From: Steromphala cineraria
Taxonomy: Eukaryota; Mollusca; Gastropoda; Trochida; Trochidae
Assembly: GCA_916613615.1 (NCBI GenBank)
Contig: OU744730.1
Coordinates: 4,681,582-4,745,581 of the forward strand
DNA: 64,000 nucleotides
Direction: 5' to 3'
Made by a program: the position numbers and the translations under genes. This document shows, piece by piece, positions 1-13,900 of this stretch. The first letter of the stretch is position 1, and each line of letters starts with the position of its first letter. The notes below the pieces were generated by a model. It was given only the letters and a program-made list of their open reading frames with translations. It was not told the origin of the DNA and did not search any database.

Positions 1-3000
1 AAATCCTGACAAAATCGTCAGATCTTTGCCTTCAATGCGAAAATAACATGAATTTTCTCGTAACGAGGCCCGATATTTGAATATAATCTTTCTCGGGCGA
101 TGAAATATACCTAAGCCTATAATTTGCGCCGCGATTTGCCACTTATATCCAGCGTTCCATCGGCAAATTCTTCATTTCTATTCATAACGTTCATACGGGT
201 TATCTTGTATGTTGGCGGAAGACTCCACCAGAGTGATTGCATACATTCTTTATTGCATTGCACATCTTACATTCCTCAATACTGCCAATCAACGCTTATG
301 TTAGACTATGTAAGTGTTTGGGATGTATTACAACAATTACCCTTCCTGACCGCTAATATGAACCAGCGATATTTCTCTCTCAATTTATGTCTCCAATCCA
401 ATAAAAAGCTAGCGGTACTTTGGCCAAGGGTTACCATTAAAGCGTGGTTATTTGAATGCTAATGTTCGAAAGAGATGCTTTTCCATCTTACATGGTCAGA
501 ACAGGCCTCCACATTCAATCACTGCTACTAACTATCATAAATAAAGCCGTGAAAACCAAATCGCTCGTTTTGACCCTCACAAGGTTGGTATTGGCGTCTT
601 GGCAAATGAAAAACGTGCACGCAATAATGTCAGCTAGCGTGAATTAAGATGATGGTACCATTAGTGAAAGTCTAGCGTGTTGCAATAACTCGACGCAGGG
701 CAAGCAAAGGCATCCTATATGAGAAGATTTGTAACGCGAATTAAACTTGACAATCTCATATGACCGAAGTTCGTTTTCACAAAGATGCCAACTTCCCGCT
801 TGATTTCTCTAAGGGAAACCTCCGATATTAAACTTTGACACAGGGGGTAATTCACTTCATAAACATCGCTCCCGAACCGTGATGAGTTATCCGCTAAACG
901 CTGGCACTGAGCTCCGTATGAATATTGACATATAAAATAATCTCTTGGCACATTAATCATATTTTTCGCTGTGATTCACAGATGCAGAGAGCCGTTTACA
1001 TCTCTGATGATTCCATATCATAATTGATGCTCTGATTTATGACCACAGATCACGTCACTGCGCTGACGTTGACGCCAACGTTACGAGGTGTTGATGGGGC
1101 CGTTAGACGTCGACGCCGAATCAGATAACAGACGTTGTTTACGCTTGGTACTACCGTGAATTATCACGCATGGACGCTGAATTTGGTGCTTAGGTTCTTT
1201 GAAATGTAATATTCATATTTGTCAATTTACATAACAGATATGAGTTATTACAAAATCTTTAAGGAGAGAGAAGAAAAACTGTTATTTCCCTCTATTAGAG
1301 ATCACATGAAGAAATTGAAATTTAGGATAAGTTTGTTTTCCCTTTTCGATTTTTTACATTTAATTTTTTTGTTTGTTTATTCAGTAATATTAATCAATTT
1401 ACGAATCGCTTTTTTGGAATATGGCGTATGTAATGTGCAATGTATTTTTGTAATTTCTTAGATTCGACCCACGCAATAACAGTTACATTTGGCTTGTCAA
1501 CCAAAAAAATACAAATTCTGCTTTATTACAAAACACCCACATATATACATATACAGCTTCGTTTGCTATTCACCTAGTTTTTCATTGTCAACATCATAGT
1601 TTAAGGTAACCTATCATATAGCCACATAACTACACATTCCCTAGAACTTAGAAATGTTACACATACTTACACGTTGTACAGGAAATATTCTATTTAAACG
1701 CGATATTTGCTCTACCCAGAATATTTATATATACCTCCAGTCGACAGGGCATCACTAGGATACAGTATGCAACGAACAATTAATGAAATGTTTTCTAAGA
1801 TTAATATTCGCCTATGTTTTAATAGCTTCTATCATTCCTAAGTTGTAGAAGATAAAACTGGGAGATACCGCCATGTAGATGTATATGTAGGGTTTTGAGA
1901 GCCTCATAGGTACCTGGATGATGTATGTAATTAGTTTTATGACCGGTAGGGCAGGGGTGTCATGTTTGTCGTTCACTGTTAACTGTGGGAACAAATGGGT
2001 GAGAGACTTTCCACATTCATCTTAACATCGGGGATATTCTTGTTTAGAATAAATACCTTATTCAACTTTGTTTTTAAGCATTGCAATTTACGAATTTGAA
2101 CATACATCTGATGGTACTTTGACAAGAACAATTTAACAAAAAACTAATTATAAAGATAACGATTAGGTTGTTTTACATATTTAGAAAGCACTGTTTAAAA
2201 GTGTCAGACCTTGGAATGATATGAATTATGTAATCGCTTTTGATATCTTAAACAGGTGCAGGTATTGCAATTTACGAATTTGTACATTTCTGTGAAGGTA
2301 TATTGACAAGAAATAAGGTTAAAATAATTGAAATAAAATAATTATGATCAATTATTTGATTTTGAATATTAAATACAATATGCAGAAGGCACTGTATAGA
2401 AGCATCAGACTTGAGTATTATCAGAATTGTGTATTCGCCTTTGATATTTAAAACAGCTACTGTTGATAATCATAATAAATAAATACACTGTACATTGGCC
2501 ATGCATCTGTCATGAAGAACATCATTACAAAAAAGGTACGTCTTCACCTTTGAAAACACAATTGTGGACAATAATATTTATCCTGTTTTTCAGTCAACCC
2601 AAATAGTACAATTCCAATATACATGTACTCTTATCCAAAGATTGCTGACTCAACATTAATTACGAAAAGGTTATCCTCTTGAAAAGTAATTATCGATATT
2701 AGAACGGAATTACCTTCTCTATCAGTCTCATTTCAAATATTTGATAAAATGGTCATTATTATAATAAAAAATATGTTTTCAGGACCAAATATCAATCTAT
2801 GATGACTTCAATACACTTAGGATTAATTGGTTAATATAAGAATGTTTCCATGGTCTCTGACCATTAAACTCACATTTTGCATCTTGAATAGTGAGGTCAT
2901 ATCATTGTGACGTCACCAGCATAATGACATCATAGCATAGTTACGTCATCAGTACGTCTAGCATTGGTAACAATGTTCTATTCTAAAGCACTGTGAGTCA

Positions 3001-3638
3001 CTAAATCATAATGAAAAAGCACCACGATGATTTGATTGTTGCATAGTCAAAAGAACGTTAATTTCTCAGGATAGTGTAACTTGCTTTTATACATAAAAAT
3101 ACCACAATTTTATGAATTCGAATATCAAAAAGATGCCAAAACGTGCCCAACCTGCTAATTGCTAGTTCTATCATATATACGAATACTTCTACATCCACAT
3201 TGTCTTCTTTCTTTACAGGCAACCTTTTTCTGCTGAAAAAAAAACCGTGGTGATTACTTTTTCCATATGTATATGCAGTAATGTTCGATATATGTCATTT
3301 TCATATTGTTTGAAGGAACATAAGCTATATACATCGTAAATGCCAGACGAGAAGACTAACATATAGTTAATTTTATTTTTTCTTAAAATAAAATAGAAAC
3401 CCGGAAATATCTAATTACATTTGAGGAAACTGGACGTGCCAATATTTTCTAGACTTAATATGAAGGTTCCTTGATTTTAATGCTTTAGGGTCTGATAACT
3501 GACTATCATAAGAGAGTGCGAATCATTTGTATGTAAAGATCTCTTTTATGTACAATGAATACAAAAGTAACGTCATGCTGAGGAAAACTTATGTGGGTGT
3601 AGTTTAAGAAGTATGTAGGAGATCAACAAATTTGGTAG
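1..3638. other. Non-coding upstream DNA
   Basis: Frames of up to 112 codons are present (for example 124-462) but show no domain, no splice context and no biased composition. 1035-1150 is CpG-rich with several ACGT/GACGTC words. 2240-2460 repeats parts of 2040-2230 (GCAATTTACGAATTTG, TTTGATATCTTAAACAG / TTTGATATTTAAAACAG), an old tandem duplication of about 190 bp. Confidence 0.5.
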
Positions 3639-3992
3639 CATTCTCTTACCACAGAGGCAGATCAAGTCATGAAATGTTGATACATCCTCTGTTCTATTAC
3701 GCCGACTTTGTGGGCTCGAATTGGAGGTGTCTGATTGGAGGCAATCAAAGTTAGTTGTGCAATCAGCAACGCTGTCCTTAAATCATCATTTTGGCTACTG
3801 AATCATGGCAAAGGCTTTGTGATATGAACCACCCTTTCCATACGAGAAGCGTTGCCAATTTGATAAAAAAATCCAAATGGATTGTGGCGCATTTCCTTTC
3901 CGCCAGGGAAAACTACACACGGATTTCATCGTAATATATCAGAGGCTGTCTCAACATTTCATGACTTGATCTGCCTCTGTAGGGAGAGAATG
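3639..3992. mobile_element. Family-2 MITE (CATTCTCTCC ends), copy 1
   Basis: Long terminal inverted repeats of about 50 bp (GAGGCAGATCAAGTCATGAA / TTCATGACTTGATCTGCCTC). The interior carries CACCCTTTCCAT and GAGAAGCGTTG. No coding capacity. No clear target duplication remains here. Confidence 0.85.
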
Positions 3993-4945
3993 AAGATTGA
4001 GAAATCTCGCCCCCTATTCTAATTAGGTTCTCTAATATCATACTAGCTCTCACATCTTACGATTCCTCTAAGTTTACTATAAACTTGTATATAATCTCAC
4101 ATTTGTAATAAATGACATTTTTCCGAATGTAAATCCTATTAGAAGCCAAGATATAAGAGGATAGGGAGTGTTTTGATTCCACTTATAATAGTATATGTCG
4201 CTTCCTACTCTGATTAATACCTTTAAGTCGTAATTCCAGTACTTCTGTTTAAATACTTTGACGTGATAATAAACGGTCGCGTGATGAACATTATTTGATA
4301 TAGGGTGACACAATTTCAATACACCAATTCCACTTTTTTTCTCAAAGTTTCTTTTCTGTTTTGGTTTCTGTTTACTTGTGAATATGTTTTCTTGCGTAAA
4401 ACGACTTTCTAAAAACTTTTGAGACTTCGAATTTACGTAATTCTACTCTGACTGCGTGAATAACATTTTAGTTTACTATACATAGTATATTGTTTCCAAA
4501 CTTAATTCCACACCGGAAATCAGATATGATTATATATAACCATAATGTAAAACAACTTTTGGAAAACTTTTATGACCATAACAGCACTTCATCATTTTTT
4601 TTTATGAACTTTAAGGATATAAAAACATATATAGTGTACATTGAACATATTAAAACATTCCAGTTATCACACTCATGTTTGCTTTTATACCCAGCCTTGG
4701 CATACTAACTTGGGTACAATGTGAAAAGAGAAATATATTGGATACTTCATTGTTATTTTTTAAAATGATTTTTAGCATTTTCAAATGCACCTTATTAAAA
4801 AGACTAGTTTCATGACATGTACAGACTCTGGACATGATTTTCTATACCATTTGAAGATCCCTAACCGAAGAAACAATCATTGATTTGATTACCAAATAAA
4901 CAGCCAAAGAAATTAATGAAACTAATTTCATCGTATAATTGAAAT

Positions 4946-5330
4946 AGGTCTGTGTATAAGACCATGGTATATACCTATAATTCTCCTGCGTCAATTGAAT
5001 GTTCTATAAGAGAAGAGCTATCTTACTCATAGGTCTACGTATAAGAGCTGTTATAAGCAATGGTATATACCTATAATTCTCCTGCGTCAATTGAATGTTC
5101 TATAAGAGAAGAGCTATCTTACTCATAGGTCTACGTATAAGAGCTGTTATAAGCAATGGTATATACCTGTAATTCTCCTGCGTCAATTGAATGTTCTATA
5201 AGAGAAGAATTTTCTTACTCATAGGTCAACGTATAAGAGCTGTTATAAGCAATGGTATATACCAGTTATTTTGTTGCTTCAATTGATTGCTTCTATACGT
5301 AAAGACCTAACTTACTCCAGTCTACAATTA
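4946..5330 (+). repeat. 96-bp minisatellite, about four copies
   Basis: ATGGTATATACC recurs at 4964, 5060, 5156 and 5252, exactly 96 bp apart. Units contain CTCCTGCGTCAATTGAATG and AGGTCTACGTATAAGAGC. The first three units are almost identical; the last is diverged. Confidence 0.92.
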
Positions 5331-6339
5331 CAGTCAGACAGTTTGTGAACTAGTCGATTTCTCTGTTCCATCTCACACTCAAAAGTTGTTATTTGCTTGT
5401 CCAGTCAATCTTCAACTAACTTGATATTATTAACTCGATTATCTAGTTAAGTCGTCTCTGTTTTCGACTTAATTGATCAACTCGTCACTGAAGCGAAAAA
5501 CTGATTTATAACAAAAGTTTTCTATCGTTTCAAGGTTAACAGTGAGAATGCAAACTATACAAATTCAATATTTTGGTATCAAATATTGAAGTAAGGTGTG
5601 TGAAATGATTTAATTGTCACATAAATAAAAATGGTATTTAATATGATACATGAAGATAGGTAAGTACAAATATATCCAAAAGATTAAAGGTAATTTCGAA
5701 AGGTAAGAAAGGTCTTTTAAAATGAAATATCATTTAAACACTTTATTAATTATTTTACCTGCAATTGAAATGTAATCGTCATTACTTTGATTATACTTTT
5801 ACAATATAAGAAATTGATAATTGTTATGAAGAGCATATCCATATATATTGTACTGTTTTTAAGGTGAGCATAACTCCTTAAGGTAACCATGGTTCAATGA
5901 TTAAGAATGAGAGATAAGGTCAACCTTAGTAAAGATTGCTTGTTAAAGGTGGGCTAGGTGCTGAAAATATTGTCCTTGTTTTTTTTGCGGTTTGAGCTTT
6001 AGAGAACGATTACTTTCTGCATCTTCTGTTATCGTTTATTATTCAGTGAGCGATTACTGACGTTTTACTGATTACATGACACTATAAGACATGCATGTGA
6101 TTAAATGTAATTACTATCTTTTAGTTTCATATACGTATCTTTTGCTTTATTTTACAAATAATGAACGATATTCCATTGAATGTAATATAACAATACTATG
6201 AATAAAAGTTAAACATACATATTAAAAAAATTAAATATAACTTCTATAATAACATAATAATGTAACAACAAACTTTATCTAATAAGTATATAAAGCTCTA
6301 AAGGCTTTTTAGCTTTAGGTAGAGAAAAAATACAATATG

Positions 6340-7210
6340 GAATTTCTAAAACAAGTAAGAAATACTTTTGACATTAAATACCAAAAATGATACATTCTTG
6401 TACCTCAAGGAAACAGCCTTTAGTACATAGAGAAGTCCTTTTGACATTATATACCAAAAATGTACCCCAAGAAACAGCCTTAGTTATATAGAGATTTTTG
6501 TTGATATTATATACCAAAAAGTAAGTGATATATCCTTGTACCTAAAGGAAACAGCCTTTAGTTATAAAGAGAATTCCTTTTACCAAAAATGATGCATTCT
6601 TGTACCTCAGGGAAACAGCTTTTAATTATAAAGAGAAATGCTGTTTAACGTTTTATACCAAAAATAATAACTTCCTGTACCCATAGGAAACAGCCTTTAA
6701 TTATGTAGAAAATCCTTTTGACATTATATACAACAAATGATATATTATTGTACCACAGAGAAACAGCTTTAAGTTATAAAGAGAAATCTTTTTGATATTA
6801 TGTACCAAAAGGGATATATTCTTGTTCCTCAGGGAAATAGCCTTTGACTATAAAGAGAAATCCTGTTTAACGTTTTATACCAAAAATGATAACTTCCTGT
6901 ACCCATAGGAAAGAACCTTTAGTTATAAAGAGAAATCCTTTTGACATTATATAAAAAAAATGATAATTCTTGAACCAAAGGGAAACAGCCTTAACTTATG
7001 TAGAAAATCCCTTTGACATTACATACAACAAATGATATGTTATTGTACCACAGAGAAACATCCTTAAGTTATAGAGAGAAATTCGTTTGATATTATATAT
7101 CAAAATTGATACATTCTTGTATCCCGAGGAAACAGCCTTTAGTTATAAAGAGACATCATTTTAACATTATATACCAAAATTGATGCATTCTTTTACCCAA
7201 AGTAAACACG
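6340..7210 (+). repeat. Degenerate minisatellite, about 12 units of 60-75 bp
   Basis: The unit core is GGAAACAGCCTTTAGTTATA, then AAGAGAAATCC, TTTGACATTATATACCAAAA and GATACATTCTTGTACC. Units alternate between an ATAAAGAG and an ATGTAGAA type, so there is some higher-order structure (6640-6770 resembles 6860-7050). Confidence 0.88.
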
Positions 7211-10200
7211 GCAACAATGATTACATTCACGCAAACTGAAGTGCAATATACCATTTGACATAATTAAGAAATATCGTTTACAATATAATACATGTCATTC
7301 ATGATCTTGAGCTCAAAGATTCACGTCAATTTACTTTTTGCATAACCATCTTCTGATTTTAACTATGGAGTGATTTAATAGTAAGTATAACATATACTTG
7401 TTTGCAAAGATTGCAATATCAATAAATTAAAAAAGGAAGTTAATATTGATTCTTATACTGACACATATTTGACGTAAAATCTCTTTTAAGTATTCAAAAA
7501 CATATCTTCCATTCAAATTTGTTCCGAAGTTTACTTTTGATATCAAACTCAGGTATGATATTCCATCTTTATATAGGATTATTAAATAATTTCATGATTA
7601 GAAATACCAGGTAACCACAGGTGCGATTTCTTTGATCTCGTCGACCATTGTCCGACCACACAACACCTTCACGACAATATTTCTGATATGTTCCCTTCAC
7701 GTGGTATTCAAGACATCCAACCAATAATCTACGTAAATATCAGTCACGTGACTCGCTCAACTTGCAAATATTAGTCACGTGACGTCAATGTCCTTCCTGG
7801 AGTTTTTTAAATTCCAGAAGTTCTTGAATGATATTGTAAAGAAATATATTTCCTCCACGAACAGAAAACATATTTATAAAAATGTATTTCCAGCTTATCC
7901 TGTAGATATTCCCGAAGAATGGTTATGTAATATGTAGGACAGATTTTATCCGAATGTGTTTCTGGTGTGTTTCCGGAGTCACGATTATGAGAAGTGTGTG
8001 TTAGGAAAATAGTGTTTTTCTACATCCGGCATATTGTATCATGATACGTTTTCAAGGCATGAATTTTGGCAAGACCCGAAAAATGAATATATATCACATG
8101 AGTCATTGTTTACTCGAAAGATTGAAAGAAAAGACGCAGTTATTCTTTCAAACGATATTGTAGAAAAACAGGGCAAATTCCTTCCTCTGAACAGCGGATA
8201 AGGAAGCTTGTGACAGCCGATGATGTTTTTATATGAAACAATATGAAAACACCTTGTACTGTGTGAAATGTTGGCAATTCGCTTTATGATCTGACGCGCG
8301 TGCACACTCTGTCTGAAAGTCAACAAGTGATTGGGAGAAGCTACATCTCCACCAACTCCAGATGGACAGGTCTGACCAGTGTGCAGACCGGGATCTGTTG
8401 TCTCGTGGGGTGGGAGGGGCAGTATAAATGGATATGATGTGTCGGAATGGCAAACTGAGAAAGGGTGATGCTGATTACAATTCACATTCCCGACAAGACA
8501 CACAAATCTCTTTATTTGCTGACAATGTGTAATTTGAATGAAAATCAACAAATTTTGTCCATAGCATCCGGTGTTTATAGCGCTGTTGATATTTGTACAA
8601 AATCGCTGACATCAACAAAAGTCCCACGTGTGCAAGCTATGTCGATATGCGAATCTTTTATTTACTCTGCCGCTAAAATTCAGAAAAATATTGATACAGT
8701 ACTGCTTTTGTTTGCATGTTATCATTTGCAACGGTTGGTCTGGCTTCTCAAACGAATTTCGTCGTGCTTTCTGCTGGTGAGATGGGGTTATTAAATGTTT
8801 CACATCGGCGTGAAATGAAATAGCGAAATAACTGTCATAACTGCTAGTTAGCACGTTCTTTGACCACAAGACCTGTCTCCCTGCCTTCAACAGTGGCTCT
8901 TGTTTATTTCTGGATCAACACATAATCGCTGAATGTGACTTGCAGAATAATAATGCTTCACAAACAAACACGCTGCTCCATATGACTGCATCACGGCGAT
9001 GCATCAACATGTTTGCACTGTCTCCGTTTCAAAGATGCAATGTCACTGCTACGTTTGGTATCCGTTATATAGAGAACTGTTTCTCTTATAAAAACATAAT
9101 TTTGTTCCGTAGTTGATATTACAACTGGTGGAATAACATATCAATTTTGTTTGTGATACATAATGCGAAAATGGAAACTCCTAATCGTGTCTTTTAGAAT
9201 TTCATAATTTTGTTATAGATTTTTCATATCGTATGAAAAATATTATTTCGAATGTCTTTCTGTTTAGTTTTATCAAATCTACTGTTAAAATGTTTGAAAA
9301 GATTGCAGTTTTTACACATTTACAGCTTTGTAATCGATCTTTGTGATTTATTATAAAACAGTTTTAGAAATTGACATTAGGCGTATCCCTTACCATCGAT
9401 TAACGAACTAGAAATTTCAAATAACTGTAATAAATGACCTTTCAATAATTATTCACGATTTTCATATCATCAATCAATAACCTAAACTTATATAACAATA
9501 TGCATTATACTTCTCTTCTGTCCATATTGTGAAACGAATGCAAATAATATTTAATGTACATATTAGGGAGAGGGTTTTCTAAGTTGTATCACTTGTACCC
9601 AATCCTTTTCTGATGAAGAACTTATGTTTAAATTAAACTTAAACCAATTTCATATTCATCATCATTGAAAACATGTTAGAATTTAGAGTTATTAATTCAT
9701 ATGAAAAATTTGTTATATTGTGTGCTAAACACATTGTAGGATGCACATGGAGGCTAAAATCCTGTAGTTTTCAAATTCATTGTAGGCAGAATTATTTTCC
9801 AATATAAAATAGAATAGACGAAGAATTGATATTAAAATATGTGGATAATTATGAAGTTAAGAAGTTAGTAAATGAACCACATAACAATACTTGTAACACT
9901 TTAATCAAGTCCAAATGAAATGACAATATTAAATTCGGAGTGAGTGTTTGTCACAAAATTTATGAACTTTTTAAAAAAGAATAAATACAATAAAAAGATG
10001 TGTCTTTTTTGGTGTAAAGACGACACGTCTGAATATATTCTGTTATTTAAGTACAAGAGCCTACAGATATGTATGTTCTTGAGTGTAGAAGGTTCTATTC
10101 TAGTCTGTTCAACAGCCCCTGAAACGACATCTTTGAATATCTTTAGAGCCCCATGCAAGTCTATGTTATTGTAGAAAGTTTAGATCACCGCAGGTTCAGG

Positions 10201-10990
10201 AAATGAACAGCTTCAGTAGGCTCCTTTCAATCTTTATAGTAGATTTAATGTGCATTTTCATTTCAGAGACTAAAATTAAATTTAGTTCTATTCCCAAACA
10301 GAGCAATTTTGTGAATGATGAAGTGTGATATCCTATGATATCCTTTACCATACTGCCTCGGTCCATAACTTTTCAAATGCCAAACAGTTGATGCTGTCAT
10401 TGTTAAGCACATAGTATTGAATACGTCAATAATTTTTTACAAGATGTAACACAAAATAACGTAAAGGACTAAATTTCCGTTGTTTCGGACTATTGTCATC
10501 ATTTTACAAACTTAAATAACAAAATTAATTTCAAATATGATCTAAACAAAATATCAAATGATTATCATTTTATATGAATTGTACTCGTGAATTTACATCA
10601 TATATCTTCACCTACGTGTAACATTCCGTTCACTTGAAATCAATTCGGCTTGAGGAAAAAGGGAACAAAAAACAGTCTTTCAATTCTATCTTTAGATACG
10701 ATAATTGATAACTGACGTAAAATTCAGTTTTCAACAAGGTCAATTATTCACACAATCACTTTCTGCAACTTTCAGTTTTACACTGAGTTCTCAGTTGATA
10801 TTTATAATTGAACATTCTTTTAAAAACCACTTAAATTGCGATGCAAGGGAAACAACTCTTGTTTATTTCTTCTAAGTTTACTTCTCCCTTATTTACTTAT
10901 ATTTGAATATACATTTATACAATAGTTCTTCTCTAACTCTGCACAGATTGTGATAAAACTAACGTATCTTTCTTTTTTCTTGTTCTTAAA
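7211..10990. other. Non-coding DNA with an E-box/CRE cluster
   Basis: No recognisable exon. Frames on both strands at 8039-8890 overlap each other and show no homology I recognise. Three CACGTG words lie within 90 bases (7698, 7745, 7776), two in the full palindrome GTCACGTGAC and one fused to a CRE (GTCACGTGACGTCA, 7774-7787). Confidence 0.4.
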
Positions 10991-10999
10991 GGCGTATTA

Positions 11000-13900
11000 A
11001 TGTATGAATTGAAAATGATCATAAACCTGTCTCAAACAAAGGCATTAAGGAACAGTTGAAATTGACAAATGAGTTTATTAAGCGTCATAATCAAGGAAAC
11101 TAGACAGTCGCTAAAATAGCAATCCCATCAAATCTCATAATTCATCGATTCTGTGCGGCCATGCGCGCATCTCACCTGGTCTCGCGAGACTTGGCGAGAA
11201 ACGTAAAGACAGATCTGAGCGCTGAGAAGCGGGCTAATGATATGATGATTCATAATCTGTAATACCCACTCTGATAGCGAATTAATACCCTCTATCATCA
11301 AAGCCCTATTTCGATGCTTGTCAGCCGTTATCGTAAATAACTACAAAGATCTAATCGCTGCCTACAACACAATGCCATTATGTACAATTATTAGATAGTT
11401 TCCGGGCCTTTTTATGCCTCGTCAAATAAACATTCTCCGCTTTTATGAAACTAATAATTTTCTGTATCATATCAATTCCCCTTCTCTGGCTTGCTTGTTT
11501 TAGTCTTTAAGCCAATATACCTTTCTTTGATGTGCACGTGCAGAATGGATCACGTGACCTGTTCGACAACGAGCGCGTGCAACATTTTGATGCACCATAA
11601 ACTCGTGCAAGCAGGGTGATCGCTTGGTTAGGGCAGAAAAGCTTCTACATGACTATCTATAGTAACTTTTCATGTCAAAGGCCTAGCGTTTCCTAGAGGT
11701 ATATTGGCGTATAATTAAAGAGGCCCCCATGTACTAATGAAAGCTGTGAGCGGATGTATGGTTCCTGAGTATCAATTTATACCATTTCCATGGATATGCT
11801 ATACGTCATTATATTGGCAATAGATTTTTGTTAAGTTTACAAAAATAAGTCATGATGCTTGGAGGATTGGATAAAGAATAGTAAAACAAGGCCATCCATG
11901 CCGTATAATCGGCTTTAATTGTTGCAACATGGGCTGACATTTGAAGAACTCTTCCGGCAGAGAGGCGGCAAATGCGTTTGATAGATCATACTTCCGGTTG
12001 CTGCAATTATGGGTGCGTCTGCCAGAAAGAATGGTCTCTTCTCAATTATGCTTACATGACAATTTTTCTTGAAGTCACATTATCTTTGACTGTTTCCTCC
12101 TATGAACTGTTTGTTATTTCTCTTCAAGGACCATTCATATCGACCTACTAGTCTGCTTGTCATTTGCAGTTCCGGTCCTACTGAGCCACTCCCAATATTC
12201 CAGGTTATTGTTTGATAGAGTACTTAATGGTATTTTGACTTTGGCCATAATATGAATTAAAATACACTTGACGAAATCCGTAAAGGTATCGCTTGAAATA
12301 CGGTCTTAGGAAAAGCGCTTAACTTAATTTAATGAAAATCTTCATTCTTTTAGAATTAAAATTCACTTGTGACGAAAATCCCTTTATTCTATCATATTTT
12401 ACAAAGGTATAACTTTAACTTAAATAAAGTTCTATGGGAAAAAGGTTTTACTTAATTAAATTTTTTTTTAAAATTCTTTTAGATGGATTATCTGCTCATC
12501 GATAAGTAAATCTGTCTCTGTACATGATGGTTTCATGACAATTATTTTATAAGTGCTAAAGATGATATAAACCTAGTCTAACAATTCGACTCTGAAATGA
12601 ACTTTCTTTCAAAAAAGTACCTCCTTGACAAACAATGATTCTTATCTTGAAGATAGAGTACACCATTGTACACAGTAATATGTACCCCTGCTTAAATTTT
12701 TTTTAAATGTGTATGTCTTATGTAAAATAATCATTTTTGTAAACTCGGAAATGGTCACCATTTATACTCTATTGTTAAAACGTTTTAAATAATTTGTATT
12801 AATTGATATTGATGCTTCATTAGGGCAGATATGTGCCATGCAAGAACAAATTCTGGCATTTCAAGAACGAGGGATGGATCAAATTTCCAAAATTCAGATG
12901 TTCATCTTCCTTTAATTCTATTTGGATTTAACTAAACTAACATTCAGTCTCAGAAGTTTTGTTTTTCAATATTGACAATATTTTCAGACAATTTATGTAT
13001 TACAACATGGAGCCCAGGAGATGCTTTATCTTCAGAGTGATCAAGACTTGCTATACTTTAGTAGACTTGGTTGGTCGTTAATTGAATATTTGTGCTCTAG
13101 GGTCTGACAGGCTAGAAATTAACACATTTTCGCAAAATGTCGGTCAAAATTGTCAATTGAGATTAACATTATCATGCTACACTCTGTGTATTTTACTAAA
13201 CCAATTTCGAAATGCCTATTATATAAGTTTATCATTAAATTTATATTTTTAATTTGTACCAAATTGTTGCACTAATCACTGTCAAATGTCTCGATGCAGT
13301 GCTTTGAGTATGGGAGGAGGATATGGTCGGTTTTACCGACTGTTCGCTGTTGTTTATCAAGTTGACAAAGTAATTAAACTAAAATGTTAAACTCAATAAC
13401 ATTTCTCAACTTGGTTGCGTGATAATAAGTACTTATAACATATATGTGCAAACTGAAATGTACCCTTGAATGTTTCCACAAAGATACCTCGATAGGACTG
13501 TTAGATGTAAAAAGAATTGCTGGTAGCTTAGTTACTTGGTAGAAGCGTTTGGTTTATGTCAGAATAGTAGCCTCTTTTTATTTTATGTTTGCGAAAATAG
13601 TGAAACATCTTACGTAGATTTGAATTTCTAGCTTTTTAAAGTGAAAAACTCTGATCTGTCCTTTGATGTATGGTAATTGGACTTTGGTCATAAATATAGT
13701 TGCAAAATATATCATCTTTATGAAAAATCAAACGAATTATGATATCCAAAAGAATTTAGAAAAGGAAAATGTTCTGAAAACCCGGGACACCTTATTTACG
13801 TTTTAGACGAAACAAGAACACTGACTGTAAATGAATATAGATTGAAATTATATAGTTTGATAAATAAATTTTGTATATATTGGTTTGATAAATAGGTTAA

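Noticed and set aside
124..462. 112-codon frame near the window start
   Set aside because: No recognisable domain or codon pattern, and chance frames of this size occur elsewhere in the window in repeats.
4946..7210. CRISPR-like regular repeats
   Set aside because: Units are tandem without unique spacers, the DNA is eukaryotic, and no cas genes are present.
8039..8551. 170-codon minus-strand frame
   Set aside because: It overlaps other frames on both strands, shows no family motif, and its Cys/His pattern has no regular spacing.
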